Assembly: GCA_929200485.1 (NCBI GenBank) | Contig: CAKMZU010000042.1 | Coordinates: 274 to 10,475 of the forward strand | Length of the DNA stretch: 10,202 nt | Reading direction: 5' to 3' | From: an uncultured Gammaproteobacteria bacterium | Lineage (GTDB): Bacteria; Pseudomonadota; Gammaproteobacteria; Pseudomonadales; DT-91 | In this document: piece after piece, positions 7,091-10,202 of the stretch | How the letters are laid out: each line of letters begins with the position of its first letter | How positions within the stretch are numbered: the first letter of the stretch is position 1 | The notes under the pieces: model-generated | What the model saw: only the letters and a program-made list of their open reading frames with translations | The model's database searches: none | What the model was told of the DNA's origin: nothing | Made by a program: the position numbers and the translations under genes

Positions 7091-7133
7091 TCCCCTTACC
7101 TTATAAAGAAAGGGGACGGCGCTTAATTTAAGC
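7091..7133 (+). promoter_or_regulatory. Hairpin and palindrome just after glyS, weak terminator candidate
   Basis: TCCCCTT (7091-7097) pairs with AAGGGGA (7110-7116) around a 12-nt loop, 6 nt after the glyS stop. The AT-rich palindrome GCTTAA-T-TTAAGC (7121-7133) follows. No T run follows the stem, so termination would be weak or need Rho. An attenuating or RNA-processing role between glyS and the next gene is possible. Confidence 0.35.
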
Positions 7134-7140
7134 TTATTCA

Positions 7141-7173
7141 AATTATGCCTTAGCTCTTATTCTTGGCATAATT
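7141..7173 (+). promoter_or_regulatory. 9-bp dyad in the leader of the plsC-type gene
   Basis: AATTATGCC (7141-7149) and GGCATAATT (7165-7173) are perfect inverted repeats separated by 15 bp, ending 35 bp before the chosen start codon. The geometry suits an operator for a dimeric regulator or an mRNA leader hairpin. No T tail follows directly. Function is inferred only from symmetry and position. Confidence 0.35.
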
Positions 7174-7208
7174 AGAATCATTACAAGAGGATGTTTAAGG
7201 GCTTTCTT

Positions 7209-7970
7209 ATGGTTTATACATTACCAATGCTTTTTTTTCGCTCACTTGCTTGTTCTCTGCCCATTCTTATCATACGTTCGGTATTATTTTATTTCTTATA
7301 TGCCTTCTTTACCTTTTTATTTGGGTTTCTACTTCTTCTTGTTAAGCCCTTTATATCCCAATCTCACAAAATCAAATTTTTAAACTATTGGGGCATTTTC
7401 GTTCTTTATTCTTTACGACTAACCTGTGGTGTCCGATTTTGTATTACAGGGCTAGAAAATCTCCCTAAAGATCATAAATTTGTCATGCTTGCTAATCATC
7501 AAAGCGAGTGGGAAACCTATTGCTTTGGTTATTTATTTCAACCAGTATCCATCGTTCTAAAAAAAGAGCTGCTCGATATTCCGGTATTTGGCTGGTGCAT
7601 CAGTCAAATGAATCATATAGCTATTGACCGCAGCAACCCAAGGCTCGCGTTAAAATCTATTCAGACGAAAGGGTTAGCAAGACTTAATGAGGATAATATG
7701 CCTGTGTTAATCTTTCCTGAAGGTACACGAAGAGCACCAGGCGATTTAGGAAAATTCTCTAGAGGGGGAGCACAACTGGCAATTAATGCGGGTGTACCAG
7801 TACTCTTTGTTTCACATAATTCAGGTACCTGCTGGATACCTGGTAAATTTATTAAATATCCAGGAACAGTCTCCGTGTCAATTAGCCCTCCGCATTCAAC
7901 TAACGGTGCAACAGCATCAGAGCTAACTGAGAAAGCGAAGAGTTGGATAGAACAGCAACTTTCCAGTTAA
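7209..7970 (+). CDS. PlsC-family 1-acyl-sn-glycerol-3-phosphate acyltransferase
   Basis: Membrane acyltransferase of the PlsC/LPLAT superfamily, which acylates lysophosphatidic acid or a related lysolipid in phospholipid synthesis. ATG at 7209 gives 253 residues with TAAGG (7196-7200) 8 nt upstream. The earlier in-frame ATG at 7191 touches AAGAGG (7185-7190) with no spacing, so it is less likely. A strongly hydrophobic N-terminus (about 5-48) should anchor it. Motif I is NHQSEWE (96-102), an HX4E form common in the subfamily beside gyrB, rather than the usual HX4D. IDR lies at 139-141 and motif III FPEGTR at 169-174. In Pseudomonas a homologous gene converges on gyrB in the same way, so this is probably the same locus. 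It lies 123 bp after glyS and may share its transcript. The stop codon lies inside the A-run of the terminator. Confidence 0.92.
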   Translation: MVYTLPMLFFRSLACSLPILIIRSVLFYFLYAFFTFLFGFLLLLVKPFISQSHKIKFLNYWGIFVLYSLRLTCGVRFCITGLENLPKDHKFVMLANHQSEWETYCFGYLFQPVSIVLKKELLDIPVFGWCISQMNHIAIDRSNPRLALKSIQTKGLARLNEDNMPVLIFPEGTRRAPGDLGKFSRGGAQLAINAGVPVLFVSHNSGTCWIPGKFIKYPGTVSVSISPPHSTNGATASELTEKAKSWIEQQLSS

Positions 7971-7995
7971 AAAAACCGCCGAAGGCGGTTTTTTT
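7969..7995. terminator. Bidirectional rho-independent terminator between convergent plsC-type gene and gyrB
   Basis: A perfect 12-bp inverted repeat: seven A plus CCGCC (7969-7980), loop GAA (7981-7983), then GGCGG plus seven T (7984-7995). It presents a GC stem with a T-run on both strands, so it can end plsC transcription rightward and gyrB transcription leftward. It overlaps the plsC stop codon and lies 5 bp from the gyrB stop. Confidence 0.93.
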
Positions 7996-8000
7996 ACACT

Positions 8001-10202
<2,202 letters not shown>

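Overview
The window reads as a chromosomal segment of a moderately AT-rich gammaproteobacterium, just to one side of the replication origin. The order trkH - lipid A/lysophospholipid acyltransferase - glyQ - glyS - plsC-type acyltransferase - gyrB, with the same relative orientations, matches the gyrB-side flank of oriC as I remember it in Pseudomonas and its relatives. There gyrB converges on a 1-acyl-glycerol-3-phosphate acyltransferase, glyS and glyQ follow, and an LpxL/HtrB-type gene is divergent from glyQ. The protein sequences support this, GlyQ and GyrB being especially close to gammaproteobacterial forms. I cannot name the genus. If the synteny holds, dnaA, dnaN and recF lie beyond the right edge.

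Layout. 2-898 (+): C-terminal part of a TrkH-family K+ uptake subunit, cut by the left edge. 899-1216: noncoding spacer with a hairpin plus GC-rich palindrome and a possible 32-residue small ORF. 1217-2344 (-): an unrecognised 375-residue protein with a TTG start, a signal-peptide-like N-terminus, an HExGH motif, a Ser/Asp repeat tract and a highly charged C-terminal helix. 2345-3022: very AT-rich noncoding DNA containing a 209-bp segment bounded by 10-bp inverted repeats and further small repeats. 3023-3922 (-): LpxL/HtrB-family acyltransferase. 4066-5016 and 5013-7085 (+): glyQ and glyS, overlapping by ATGA. 7209-7970 (+): plsC-family acyltransferase. 7969-7995: symmetrical terminator shared by two convergent genes. 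8001-10202 (-): gyrB, lacking about the first 70 codons at the right edge.

Most of the window is housekeeping: potassium uptake, outer-membrane lipid and phospholipid acylation, glycyl-tRNA charging and DNA supercoiling. The exception is the roughly 2.1 kb between trkH and the LpxL-type gene. It interrupts the conserved block with an orphan, probably exported protein and repeat-rich AT-rich DNA, and looks like a small accessory insertion. This is the only place where something undescribed is likely. No CRISPR array, phage gene, recognisable transposase, rRNA or intact tRNA was seen.
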